Source: Nostoc linckia NIES-25 (GTDB lineage: Bacteria; Cyanobacteriota; Cyanobacteriia; Cyanobacteriales; Nostocaceae). Taken from it: a DNA stretch of 64,000 bases. The notes beneath the pieces were generated by a model that was not told the DNA's origin, did no database searches, and saw nothing but the letters and a program-made list of their open reading frames with translations. Positions 27,931 through 36,920 of this stretch are shown piece by piece (the first letter of the stretch is position 1; each line of letters starts with the position of its first letter). Where the stretch lies: assembly GCF_002368035.1 (NCBI RefSeq), contig NZ_AP018222.1, forward strand, positions 4,333,534 to 4,397,533, read 5' to 3'. Made by a program: the position numbers and the translations under genes.

Positions 27931-28054
27931 ATCTTTAATATGTTTAACTACTTTTATAGGAGATGAAAAAGTATTGTAACGACATAGAAAGTGGGCAGCA
28001 TTGTTAGGTAAATTCAATTATCAAATGAGGTAATGAAAAGTTTGGTCTGCCATT

Positions 28055-29362
28055 ATGCCCAAGCGACAAAAACAAAACTCTGACCACGCGCACAAACATA
28101 ATACTCCTACTATAGATAATGAGGCAATTTCTCAACAATTAGAAGCGTTGTTGACTCCAGCTATTTTTGCTCAACAAAAATATTACAAACAGTTAGGATT
28201 ACGAGATAGAATTTTGAACTTATCGTTCATGGTGGCAGCAGTACTAACACTATTATGGAGACAAGTTCCTGGAGTACAAGAGTTAAATCGCCTTTTGGCA
28301 AGAGAAGGTTTCTTATGGTGTCATGTAACTAAAGTTGCTCAACAATCGCTTTCTCAAAGGTTTTTGGAATTTCCTGCTGAATTATTTGAGCGGGTCTTTA
28401 AAGATTTACTACCTCAGTTACAATTAAATTGGCAGCAACGGCTTAAGCGACCACTGCCAGATAGTGTTAAGTTTGCACGGGCGAATTTTGAACATATTTG
28501 GATAGCTGATGGCTCCACATTAGAAGCATTATTTCGCAAGCTCAAAAGCCTGGAAGACTTAAAAACAGGACAGTTAGCCGGGAAAATTTGTACAGTTATT
28601 GATTTGGTAACTCGTTTACCCGTCGAAGTTTGGTTTCACACTAATCCAGCAGCATCGGACACTAATTTTGAATCGGCATTATTAAATTTACTGACTGCTA
28701 AAACTCTGATTTTACTTGACAGAGGTTTTTATCATTTCCAATTTTTACAACAACTTATTAACCAAGAAATTCATTTTATTACTCGTTTAAAAGCCAAAGC
28801 ATCTATTAAGTACTTAAAGATTTTCAGCTATGACCATTCAGTTAAGGACAGATTAATTCAACTTGGCACTGTTCGTCGTGGCGCACCAGTACTCAATTTA
28901 CGCTTAATAGAAATTAAGGTTGGAAAAACTAGCTATTCTTATGTTACTTCTGTCCTCGATCCACAAATATTACCTCCTTATGTTGTGGCAGATTTATACC
29001 GACGAAGATGGAGAGTTGAAGAAGCTTTCTACACAGTAAAACGCTTGCTCGGGCTATCTTATTTATGGACTGGTTCTATTAATGGTATCAAGCTACAAGT
29101 CTGGGCTACTTGGTTATTTTATGCTGTTTTAGTTGACTTGGGAGATGCGGTTGCAGACGAGTTATCTCTGCCATTTGACCGCATTTCTTTGGAGATGATA
29201 TTTCGCGGTTTGTACCATTTTAGTGTCGCAAATGGCAAAGGCAAAGCGGATGACCCGATTAAGTACTTCGCTGCCCCAGAGAATCAAGACTTAAGCGTGG
29301 TTAAATATCTCCGAAAGCCAGTCTCAAAGCTGGATTTATCGCCTTTTCCTGCACCCTCTTGA
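28055..29362 (+). CDS. IS4-family DDE transposase
   Basis: The 435-aa transposase has a DDE_Tnp_1-type catalytic core. The acidic triad is D152 (in IWIADGS), D222 (in LILLDRGFY) and E322. The IS4 signature Y-x2-R-x3-E-x6-K is exact, with Y315, R318, E322 and K329 (YRRRWRVEEAFYTVK). The N-terminus (1-130) would bind the inverted repeats. The frame is intact and the length is normal, so the enzyme is probably active. Its only neighbours are the two halves of the interrupted CHASE2 gene. Confidence 0.95.
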   Translation: MPKRQKQNSDHAHKHNTPTIDNEAISQQLEALLTPAIFAQQKYYKQLGLRDRILNLSFMVAAVLTLLWRQVPGVQELNRLLAREGFLWCHVTKVAQQSLSQRFLEFPAELFERVFKDLLPQLQLNWQQRLKRPLPDSVKFARANFEHIWIADGSTLEALFRKLKSLEDLKTGQLAGKICTVIDLVTRLPVEVWFHTNPAASDTNFESALLNLLTAKTLILLDRGFYHFQFLQQLINQEIHFITRLKAKASIKYLKIFSYDHSVKDRLIQLGTVRRGAPVLNLRLIEIKVGKTSYSYVTSVLDPQILPPYVVADLYRRRWRVEEAFYTVKRLLGLSYLWTGSINGIKLQVWATWLFYAVLVDLGDAVADELSLPFDRISLEMIFRGLYHFSVANGKGKADDPIKYFAAPENQDLSVVKYLRKPVSKLDLSPFPAPS

Positions 29363-29395
29363 CAAATGTGCGATTACCTTAACCTCTCACGGATG

Positions 29396-29404
29396 ATTAC
29401 AAGC
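29396..29404 (+). repeat. Right 9-bp target site duplication (ATTACAAGC)
   Basis: Exact repeat of 27779-27787 directly outside the right inverted repeat. A TGA formed at the junction (29394-29396) closes the native frame upstream. Confidence 0.9.
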
Positions 29405-30644
29405 TTATTTTATTAGTGAGTTAATTTCTGCTGCTCTTGAAGGAAGACCATTACTCAAAGTCTGGCCTGAATTACTGGAATACTTGTGGATTTTTGTTTG
29501 GTCTTATGTGGGGGCTGTTACCACATGGAGGATACGAGACTCAACTAAAAGCTTTCTCAGTATTCTGGTTTGTTGCTTTGTATTAGCCCTCAGTGGCTAT
29601 GTGGCTTTTTTATACGGTTGGTGGATACCGCTGATCCCTGGGCTGTTTACTTTTGGAATTTCAGCTATTTGGATGACGAGTCATATCGCCCATATGCAGG
29701 AAGAGTGGAAACGCTCTAAGGAGTTTTTGCATCACGTAATTAACACGATTCCCGATCCGATTTTTGTCAAAAATGAACAACATCAATGGATTGTTTTAAA
29801 TGAAGCGTATTGTCGATTTATCGGCTATCCGAATAAGTTGTTAATTGAAAAGTCAGATTATGATTTTTTCCCTAAACATGAAGCTGATGTGTTTCGACAA
29901 CAGGATGAGTTGGTTTTTCGGACTCAGCAAGCCCACGAAAACGAAGAAGAATTTACAAATGCAGACGGTCAAACTCATAAAATTGCCACTAAGCGATCGC
30001 TTCACAAAGACTCAGCTGGCAATTTCTTTTTAGTTGGGGTCATTCGAGATATTACTCAGCGCAAGTTGATGGAGGAAGAACTCAAGCGTACTGCTGCTGA
30101 GTTATTTCGCTCTAACAATGAATTAAAACTCAAAGAAGACCATTTGCGTTATTTGGCATATCACGATCCCCTGACAGGTTTATCCAATCGCAAATTTTTT
30201 GCCGAACAACTTTATGAGTCGTTGCACTGGGCGCAACACCATAATTTGTTGCTGGGACTGTTGTTTATCGATTTAGACGGCTTCAAACAAGTCAATGATA
30301 CTTTAGGGCATGAGATGGGCGATCGCCTGCTGATGACTATCGCTGGGCGTCTGAGCAATTCTTTACGCGCTAGTGATACAGTTTCTCGTTTGGGTGGCGA
30401 TGAATTTACTGTGATCTTACGAGCAATTCCCAATGTCCAGGTAGCTGCTAAAGTCGCTGACAAAATTTTAAGCAGCATTACCAGACCAATTGTTTTGGAT
30501 GGGTATGCAATTAGAGTCTCTGCCAGCATTGGGATTAGTGTTTATCCATACAACAGCCAAGACAGTGAAACTTTGATGAAACAAGCAGATGCAGCAATGT
30601 ACCGTGCCAAGCGTTTGGGTAAAAATCGCTACGAATTTGCTTAA
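29405..30644 (+). pseudogene. 3' part of the CHASE2-PAS-GGDEF gene (possible orphan diguanylate cyclase)
   Basis: In the native frame this part begins with YFISELISAALEGRP, the end of CHASE2. It continues with about three membrane helices, a PAS domain (VINTIPDPIFVKNEQHQW onward) and a GGDEF domain containing the intact RLGGDEFT signature and the DPLTGLSNR start. The only start codons are internal; the first is a TTG at 29484, which would give 386 aa. If transcribed from the insertion sequence or an internal promoter, it could still make a membrane-bound cyclic-di-GMP synthase without its sensor. Otherwise the gene is dead. The frame has not picked up further stops, so the break is recent. 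Confidence 0.88.
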
Positions 30645-31393
30645 TTAATCACGAGTTTACTTTTCTTTAATTGAATATGAAGTAAATATTTTTACCATAA
30701 AACTAGGCTTCTGCACTTGAGATGCCTGCAAAGCACTGTTTTGCAAAAGGATTTTATAGAACCATAAAGGTAGCTTTTTAACTAAAATTCAAACCTAGCA
30801 AGGCTTTTAGAAGTGAAACCCAAACGCGATAAAAGAGTTAAAAAAAAGTAGCCTTTATCAGTAATGAAAAAATAATAATTTTATTTTGCAAGTATTTTTA
30901 CTTAAAACTTTATCTCTGTACTTAGGTAAATAATGACGAAAAGAAAAATCAAATAATTCCTGTAACCCTTTTATTATATGACTTTTGGAGTTATAATTTA
31001 TATATCTTTACTTTACATAAGTTTTTACTTTCCAATATTTAAAGTATTATTTTATGCCATTTTAGCTTAAATATTTTTTTAACTTAGTGTTTACACTTAA
31101 AAGTATTAAGATATTATTAATAAATAATGAACTGGTCAAACTGCTTATGGCAATTCATCGCCATATCTAACCTTAGACTGATGCAGAAACAGGACATTTA
31201 AGAATATTCCTTAAGTGTTAAGACTATTTAATACCAGCAAATTAATGTTGGACTGCAAACTAATAGGGCAATTAGTTGTCTATTACCAGCAGAAATTAAT
31301 AATTTTGGAATCTTCTCAAGGATGTTACGTATATTTACCTAAATTTTTAAAAAATACTTTTTCAGAAAAAAACTAGTAAATTTACTGAAGATT
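30645..31393. other. AT-rich gene-free stretch
   Basis: About 750 bases of very AT-rich sequence without tandem repeats, HIP1 sites or convincing short genes. The only internal similarity I see is between the TAATACCAGCA and CTATTACCAGCAG segments at about 31230 and 31279. The upstream region of the next small gene is included. Confidence 0.5.
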
Positions 31394-31630
31394 ATGAAAG
31401 CCAACTTGGGAATCACAAAATTTATGATATTTTGTATAGGTGCTTACATACTAATACCAAAAATTGTGGGTTACGTAGGTGTGTTTAGTACTGCAAGTGC
31501 TAGTAGTCTTAACTCTAATGCCAGCAACACTTTAATTGCCCGGAAAGTTAATTCTCCAGATTTAAAAGACACATATATCCCGCCAAATTATGGCGGCCCT
31601 GACAGCCTGCATGGTAGTGGTACTCGGTAA
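31394..31630 (+). CDS. Small secreted or membrane-anchored protein, unknown function
   Basis: This 78-aa protein starts MKANLGITKFMIFCIG. The N-terminus is basic, then hydrophobic to about residue 37 (ending FSTASAS), which fits a signal peptide. The mature part is only about 40 residues and ends YIPPNYGGPDSLHGSGTR. Pro/Gly-rich ends of the form PP..GGP...GSGTR are frequent in small exported cyanobacterial proteins of unknown role. No clear Shine-Dalgarno sequence is seen. A dense repeat block begins right after the stop. Confidence 0.5.
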   Translation: MKANLGITKFMIFCIGAYILIPKIVGYVGVFSTASASSLNSNASNTLIARKVNSPDLKDTYIPPNYGGPDSLHGSGTR

Positions 31631-31794
31631 ATGGGGTATGGGAGTGTGGGGGGATGGGGGGATGGGGAGCAGGGGAGCAGGGGAGCAGGGGAGCAGGGGA
31701 AAAGGTTAAAGGGAAAAGGGAAAAGGAAATAAATTTAGTCTTTCCCCTTTTCCCCTTACCCCTTTCGCTTTCCCAATGCTCAATGCCCCATGCC
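31631..31794. repeat. GGGGAGCAG array plus purine/pyrimidine hairpin
   Basis: Four to five tandem CAGGGGAG units are followed by the GGGAAAAGG arm, an AAATAAATTTAGTC core and the CCCCTTTTCCCC arm. CAATGCCCCATGCCCTATGCCC units lie against the nadB stop. It is the same composite as at 8892-9071. Confidence 0.7.
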
Positions 31795-33486
31795 CTATGC
31801 CCTATGCTCATCATGCAAGACTGAAGATTTCCACCAGTGGTTTGTTTGTACAAGTGTGTGGAGCTGCCAATTTGAATCTGGTTGAGGATAATCTAGGCGA
31901 TAGTGTCCGCCGCGGCTTTCGGTTCTAAAGGCGGCACTTTTGAGAATTAAATGGGCTACATCCAATAAATTGCGGGTTTCTGCCCAAAGTCGCAATCGGG
32001 CTTCAATATCTGGGAGGTCAAAACTAGCTGGTTCTGTTGGACGTAAGGCTAGCAAGAATTGTGTCAAAGGCAAAGCAGCGAAATCTTGCTGCCAAGACTC
32101 TACAGTGGCGATCGCACTTTCTAATCCTGACTGTTCGCGACAAATACCAGCATGTTGCCACACTAGGCGGGGTAACTTTTCTCTGAGGGTTTCTAGCTGT
32201 GCTTGCTGAGTCTGCCACTCGCTGGCATTTGTAGTAAATTTCTGTAATGGTAGTACTGGTGTTTCTAAGGGTTGCCCAATATCTGCCAACTCAATATTAG
32301 CCATCTGGGCGCCGAACACAATACATTCTAGTAGCGAATTACTGGCAAGGCGATTTGCTCCATGCACCCCAGTACTTGCAGTTTCACCTACTGCGTATAA
32401 ACCAGGAATATTTGTGCGATTCATTAAATCCGTAACAATCCCGCCCATCCAGTAATGGGCAGCAGGGGCTACAGGAATTGGTTCGTTGAAGACATCGATG
32501 CCCCAATGCTGACAAACTTTGATGATGTTGGGAAAGCGGTGACGAATTTTGTCGGCGGGAATGGGGCGCATATCCAACCACACATGGGCAGTGGCGGGAT
32601 CGAGGGCGGTACGTTGTAAATGACTAAAAATCGCTCTACTAACCACATCTCTGGGCGCGAGTTCGCCGGCTGGGTCGTAGTCAAAGGCAAAACGCCGTCC
32701 TTCGTTATCGACGAGGTGTGCCCCTTCACCGCGTACAGCTTCGCTAATCAAAAAGCGATCGGCACCAGGTTTGGTGAGGGCGGTGGGATGGAATTGCACA
32801 AATTCTAAATCGCGGAGGATAGCGCCAGCACGAAGCGCGATCGCGACGCCATCACCTGTACTCACAGCTGGGTTAGTGGTTTGGGCAAATACCTGACCGC
32901 CGCCACCAGTTGCCAATACCACGGCACCAGCTCTTACCCACGCGATGTTACCTTGATAAAACAGGCTAATTCCCTGACACCGCTGGCTTTGGGGTTCAAT
33001 CCACAAACTCAAAGCCAAAGCTTGCTGGATGACTTGAATATTTTGGCGGCGAAGAACTTGGGCTGTGAGGGTGGTGGTAACTTCTCGTCCTGTGGTGTCT
33101 GCGGCGTGGAGAACGCGGTGGCGAGAATGGGCAGCTTCCAAAGTTAAAGCCAAAGCTTGACCGTGACGGTCAAAAGCAACTCCCAAGTTAACTAAAGACT
33201 GAATGCAGCTAGGGGCATGTTCGGCGAGAAATTCCACAGCGGCGCGATCGCACAAACCCGCACCTGCCCGGATTGTATCTTCAATATGTAGCGTCGGAGA
33301 ATCTTCCGGGGCGACTGCTGCGGCAATACCACCTTGTGCCCAATCACTGGCGGATAAAGCCACAGTTTCTTTAGTAATCAAGCCGACTCGCAAGGACTCT
33401 GGTAGACATAGCGCTGTGTAGAGTCCAGCAGCACCAGCACCGACTACTAAAACATCAAATTGGCTAGGAATATCTATCTGAGGCAA
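31795..33486 (-). CDS. nadB: L-aspartate oxidase NadB
   Basis: The 563-aa FAD enzyme oxidises L-aspartate to iminoaspartate, the first step of de novo NAD synthesis. The dinucleotide-binding N-terminus reads FDVLVVGAGAAGLYTAL. The substrate and FAD motifs SEAVRGEGAHLVDNEGRRF and VGETASTGVHGANRLASNSLLE are intact. The C-terminal helical domain is complete, with the typical RGGHYRLDYP near the end. Length is normal for cyanobacteria. It lies downstream of psbU on the same strand but is separated by a hairpin and a long STRR tract, so it is probably transcribed separately. Confidence 0.95.
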   Translation of the reverse strand: MPQIDIPSQFDVLVVGAGAAGLYTALCLPESLRVGLITKETVALSASDWAQGGIAAAVAPEDSPTLHIEDTIRAGAGLCDRAAVEFLAEHAPSCIQSLVNLGVAFDRHGQALALTLEAAHSRHRVLHAADTTGREVTTTLTAQVLRRQNIQVIQQALALSLWIEPQSQRCQGISLFYQGNIAWVRAGAVVLATGGGGQVFAQTTNPAVSTGDGVAIALRAGAILRDLEFVQFHPTALTKPGADRFLISEAVRGEGAHLVDNEGRRFAFDYDPAGELAPRDVVSRAIFSHLQRTALDPATAHVWLDMRPIPADKIRHRFPNIIKVCQHWGIDVFNEPIPVAPAAHYWMGGIVTDLMNRTNIPGLYAVGETASTGVHGANRLASNSLLECIVFGAQMANIELADIGQPLETPVLPLQKFTTNASEWQTQQAQLETLREKLPRLVWQHAGICREQSGLESAIATVESWQQDFAALPLTQFLLALRPTEPASFDLPDIEARLRLWAETRNLLDVAHLILKSAAFRTESRGGHYRLDYPQPDSNWQLHTLVQTNHWWKSSVLHDEHRA

Positions 33487-33494
33487 GGTAATAA

Positions 33495-33686
33495 ATAAGT
33501 TAAAAGTGAGGAGTTAGAAGTGAGGAGTCAAGAGTGAGGAGTCAAGAGTGAGGAGTCAAGAGTGAGGAGTCAGCAGTGAGGAGTTTTGTGTTTTCAACTC
33601 ATAACTCATAACTCCTAACTCTTAACTCTTAACTCCTAACTCTTAACTCACTACTCATAACTCCTAACTTCTAACTCATAATTTTG
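33495..33686. repeat. Long STRR tract with inverted halves
   Basis: The left half is a near-perfect tandem array of GTGAGGAGTCAAGA units (four copies at about 33520-33570). The right half is AACTCCTAACTCTTAACTC-type units, their approximate complement. It is one of the largest tracts in the window and separates nadB from psbU. Confidence 0.75.
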
Positions 33687-33687
33687 T

Positions 33688-33712
33688 CCCACTCCCTAGA
33701 ATCAGGAGTGGG
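33688..33712. terminator. Hairpin downstream of psbU
   Basis: CCCACTCC (33688-33695) pairs with GGAGTGGG (33705-33712) across a 9-base loop, about 32 bases beyond the psbU stop. It lacks a strong T run on the psbU side, so it may act as a 3'-end stabiliser as much as a terminator. Confidence 0.45.
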
Positions 33713-33744
33713 CTGCTATTTCCTACGTTAACTGCAATGTACAG

Positions 33745-34194
33745 TTATCTGTAGATACCGTTGTTAAACCGATCGTCTCCCTCGATGAAGGCAGATTCTG
33801 GTTCTGTCACGGTGAAGTGATCGAAGTTGGCTTGCAGGGTTTGTTTTTGGCGATCGCTCAATCCTTGAATATTCAATACATCATCTACGCTTTGGTAGGG
33901 AGCATTTTTGATGATGAGCTTCGCAAGGGTCGGATAAAGGCCTGGATACTGTTGAAAAGCTCGGACGTTGGTATTATTCAAATCAATTTTTTTACCAAAT
34001 TCCGTTGCTAACTTCCTATCTGCGCTATTCTGCCGCTCAATTGCCAGAACTGGTACTTGGGGAAAAGCAAAGCTGTTGAAACTAGCAGCTTGGGCTATCT
34101 GAGTTGTTCCCAACCATCCCCAGCAACCAAGTACCAAACTAAACACTGTTAATAAACGCACCAATCCTTTCACGATTTTTTTACCTCTTTCCAT
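33745..34194 (-). CDS. psbU: Photosystem II 12 kDa extrinsic protein PsbU
   Basis: About 149 aa from the ATG at 34194 (a TTG one codon upstream is less likely). The signal peptide has a basic start (MERGKKIVKGLVR), a hydrophobic core and cleavage near QIAQA-A, for export to the thylakoid lumen. The mature part has the helix-hairpin-helix-like PsbU fold: NNTNVRAFQQYPGLYPTLAKLI and YQSVDDVLNIQGLSDRQ. PsbU stabilises the oxygen-evolving manganese cluster together with PsbO and PsbV. The C-terminus FNNGIYR is typical. Length and sequence are normal. Confidence 0.95.
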   Translation of the reverse strand: MERGKKIVKGLVRLLTVFSLVLGCWGWLGTTQIAQAASFNSFAFPQVPVLAIERQNSADRKLATEFGKKIDLNNTNVRAFQQYPGLYPTLAKLIIKNAPYQSVDDVLNIQGLSDRQKQTLQANFDHFTVTEPESAFIEGDDRFNNGIYR

Positions 34195-34695
34195 CAAACA
34201 GAAATAAAATTTTTAAGCTAACAACAGTTATTAGTCATTAGTCATTGGTCATTGGTCATTGGTCATTGGTCGTTGGTCATTGGTCATTTGTAAAGGACAA
34301 CTGACAAGGGACAAAGGACAACTGACAAAGGACGAAGGACAAAGGACAAAACTTGATAGCTTAATCAACACAGCAGTCATCAGAAACTAATATACAGCGT
34401 ATTAATATCCACAATATTTACTGTTACTGGGTTTGACTGTACTTTTGCTAAAATTTTTCCCAATGGTTAAGAGTGCCTGCTCCAGCCGCAATAGCCTTGC
34501 ATCTAGAGAATACGCTATCATTCCCGGCCGCACAAAGTCTTTTTTGCTGGCTAATTCTACATCTCAAATACCGTAAACTCCAGTTCAGGCGACTTCGGCT
34601 GTCGGTCAATTATTGTAATATTTCTTAACTAAACAATGTTCTACAGCATCATCACTGCTGTATCGTAGATTCCTTCGGAAGCAGTTTTGTGATTT
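34195..34695. repeat. Gene-free stretch with GTCATTGGTCATTAG and GGACAAC arrays
   Basis: At 34229-34290 about nine TTGGTCA/TTAGTCA heptamers occur in tandem. At 34293-34350 a GGACAACTGACAAA-type array runs. The remaining 340 bases, toward the DUF3120 stop, show no repeat or gene. The psbU promoter must lie here, but no box is clear enough to call. Confidence 0.65.
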
Positions 34696-35475
34696 TTAGG
34701 CTGCGATCGCCGCTAGCAAAAATAAGCTGTCTACCAAAATTGTGCTTAAAACTGCGCCCCCAAAGGCATACCAGTGTTTCTGAGTTCGACCTAAGGATAA
34801 AATTCCCACTGTTAACAACACTAGGGCGAGAATTATTGCCCAAGCTTGTCCCCAAGGTGTTTGTACTTGTAACAAGGCGTTTTGTAAAATTTTTGACGTG
34901 TTATTTTCATCTGCTCTCATGATTTGTCGCCAATAGGGCATCAAATCCACAATATAAAAGTATACATCTGTTAAAACTGTACCGAACAAGGAACCTAAAT
35001 AAAACCAGTTACCCACCTTGCCCCAATTTTTTGCCAAACACCAACAAGCAAATGGTAAGCCGATAGACTCCACCGGTAAATGCCATAGAGGTTCCCAACG
35101 CAACCAACCCCAGTAAATCGATCCTGCCAACCAACTCCAGCTAAACCCAAACAGCAAATCTCCCCAAACATATGTTGCAGGACGTGACATTAATCTAAAA
35201 CTGAGCCATAGCCAAAATCCTGTCAGCGCTAAACTCAAACTAGGTAGCGATCGCACTATTGGTGCTTCTATAAATACAGGTACTGATACTAAAAATACTG
35301 CTGCCGCAAATACCAACCATGTTTGTCGAGAAGAGATAGATAAAGGCAGAGAGGGAGATGATGAGAGTGTAGATTCCAATTTTTTGACATCCCTGTGCTT
35401 GATATTAGACACATCCAACTCGGCATCCAAGGGAGGGATAGAAGCGGTGTATGAAGATAATGTATTATTAACCAA
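34696..35475 (-). CDS. DUF3120 membrane protein
   Basis: The 259-aa protein has a soluble, Ser/Asp-rich N-terminus of about 50 residues followed by about six membrane helices. The core WGDLLFGFSWSWLAGSIYWGWLRWEPLWHLP and the FGTVLTDVYFYIVDLMPYWRQIM segment match the DUF3120 family, which is largely confined to cyanobacteria and some plastid-bearing relatives. No function is established. It lies between psbU (same strand) and uppP (divergent), with non-coding DNA on both sides. Confidence 0.8.
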   Translation of the reverse strand: MVNNTLSSYTASIPPLDAELDVSNIKHRDVKKLESTLSSSPSLPLSISSRQTWLVFAAAVFLVSVPVFIEAPIVRSLPSLSLALTGFWLWLSFRLMSRPATYVWGDLLFGFSWSWLAGSIYWGWLRWEPLWHLPVESIGLPFACWCLAKNWGKVGNWFYLGSLFGTVLTDVYFYIVDLMPYWRQIMRADENNTSKILQNALLQVQTPWGQAWAIILALVLLTVGILSLGRTQKHWYAFGGAVLSTILVDSLFLLAAIAA

Positions 35476-36003
35476 CGTTTTTAATATTTGTTACTAAACT
35501 TTACCTTATTTAAGATATCACACTTTAAAATCCCCCCCCAGGGCATTTAGATTATACTCAAATTTCCGCGCTGGGGTTGTGGAGGGGGACAAGGTAGGCA
35601 AGGTAGACAAGAGACTTCTTGCAGAAGTCGGGAAAAGGGTAAGGGGAAAGGGGGAAAGGTTTGGTATTTTCCTTTTCCCCAATAAAGATGAGTCCCTTTG
35701 ACCACAAGAGTGCAAAAAGCAATTGATTGCAAGAGGTCTAAGGTAGACAAGGTAGCCATCTTTCTCCCTTGTCTTCCCCCTCTCCCTTGTCTGCTTGTGT
35801 TCGGCTAAATATTAAAGTTTGATGAATTCCCAAAATGGCGTTGACTTATTGAGATGGGTGTAAGAACATGGTCAGCGTCTTGGATGATTTTAGCGATCGC
35901 TAAAATTGAATTTTCTACAAGATTAGGTGCAGCTAAAAGTATATAAAGTAACAACGTTACTTAAACAATGTTCGTTCTCTTTTTTAGAATAGGAAAAGGT
36001 ATT
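35476..36003. other. Divergent intergenic region with repeat block
   Basis: About 530 bases between DUF3120 and uppP. Near 35575-35690 lie AAGGTAGACAAG units and a GGGGAAAGGGGGAAAGG/CCTTTTCCCC hairpin. AAGGTAGACAAGGTAG returns at 35740. A HIP1 octamer lies near 35892. The last 100 bases before uppP are AT-rich and include AGGAAAAGG immediately before its ATG. Confidence 0.55.
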
Positions 36004-36828
36004 ATGGAGTTTATTCAAGCTTTTATTTTAGGTATTGTTCAAGGGATTACAGAGTTTTTACCAATCAGTAGTACTGCACATCTGCTGATTGTGACAAAAA
36101 TATTTGGTTGGAAGGAGCTAGGTTCTAAAGATTTTGTCGATGCAATTCAATTTGGCAGTGTTATCGCAATTCTAGGTTACTTTTGGTCGTTGATTTCTAG
36201 TATTGTCAAAGGTGGAATTGCAGCACTAAAACAGAAAGACTGGGAAAGGGAAGAGTGGAAAATTCTTGTAGGTATTGCAGTGGGAACGCTGCCTGCTTTA
36301 ATTGTCGGCTTTCTTTTGAAAGATATTCTTCCTGAGAGTGCATTAATTATTGCCATCATGTCAATTATCATGGCACTTTTACTAGGCTTAGCGGAAAAAA
36401 TTGGTACTCGCAAGCGAGGTTTTGAGTCATTGCAGATTCGCGATGGTATTTTAGTAGGATTGGGACAAACACTTGCTTTGATTCCTGGTGTTTCTCGTTC
36501 TGGCTCGACGTTGACAACTGCGCTATTTTTAGGATTAGAACGCGCTACAGCAGCAAAATTTTCATTTTTATTAGGGTTCCCAACTCTGACTATTGCAACC
36601 TTATATAAAAGCCTGAAAATTTTCAAATTATTTCAAGCCCACCAGCTACCAGATAACATTGTTGCACTGTTAATTGTAGGAATTATTTCAACCTTTATAT
36701 TTTCCTACCTATCAATTGCATTCTTAATTAAATACTTAGCAACTAAAAATACAATGATTTTTGTTTGGTATAGATTAGCATTCGGTAGTGCTATCTTATT
36801 AGCGATCGCAGCAGGTTGGCAGGGATAA
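36004..36828 (+). CDS. uppP: Undecaprenyl-diphosphatase UppP (BacA)
   Basis: About 274 aa from the ATG at 36004, which has AGGAAAAGG just upstream; an ATG at 35968 would add 12 residues without support. This integral membrane enzyme dephosphorylates undecaprenyl diphosphate to recycle the lipid carrier for peptidoglycan and glycan synthesis. Both signature loops are intact: GIVQGITEFLPISSTAHL near the start and IPGVSRSGSTLTTALFLG in the middle. About eight hydrophobic segments and a normal length support a working enzyme. Confidence 0.94.
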   Translation: MEFIQAFILGIVQGITEFLPISSTAHLLIVTKIFGWKELGSKDFVDAIQFGSVIAILGYFWSLISSIVKGGIAALKQKDWEREEWKILVGIAVGTLPALIVGFLLKDILPESALIIAIMSIIMALLLGLAEKIGTRKRGFESLQIRDGILVGLGQTLALIPGVSRSGSTLTTALFLGLERATAAKFSFLLGFPTLTIATLYKSLKIFKLFQAHQLPDNIVALLIVGIISTFIFSYLSIAFLIKYLATKNTMIFVWYRLAFGSAILLAIAAGWQG

Positions 36829-36832
36829 ATTA

Positions 36833-36920
36833 GATAATAGTCATTAGTCATTGGTCATTGGTCATTAGTCATTAGTCCAATGCCCAATACCCAATACCCC
36901 ATGCCCAATGCCCCATGCCC
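36833..36920. repeat. TTAGTCATTGGTCA and ATGCCCAATACCC repeat before the DUF512 gene
   Basis: GTCATTGGTCATTAG heptamers are followed by tandem CCAATGCCCAATACCC units running right up to the start codon. The repeat supplies several ATGCCC trinucleotides, which makes the true start ambiguous (36915 or 36921). Confidence 0.7.

Larger units (their letters stand above)
27788..29395 (+). mobile_element. Complete IS4-family insertion sequence, 1608 bp
   Basis: The ends are CATCAGTGAGAGGTTA (left) and, read in reverse, CATCCGTGAGAGGTTA (right): 16-bp terminal inverted repeats with one mismatch. Further similarity follows inward, with TTTGTCAA about 28 bases in on both sides. The element is flanked by the 9-bp duplication ATTACAAGC. 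One transposase gene (28055-29362) occupies most of it. A 37-base perfect hairpin lies between the left end and the transposase. The intact open frame, near-identical ends and exact duplication point to a recent insertion. Confidence 0.93.

Noticed and set aside
33495..33686. The STRR tract between nadB and psbU as a CRISPR-like array
   Set aside because: Units are about 7-14 bases, directly adjacent without unique spacers, and the second half is their complement; this is the Nostocales STRR type.
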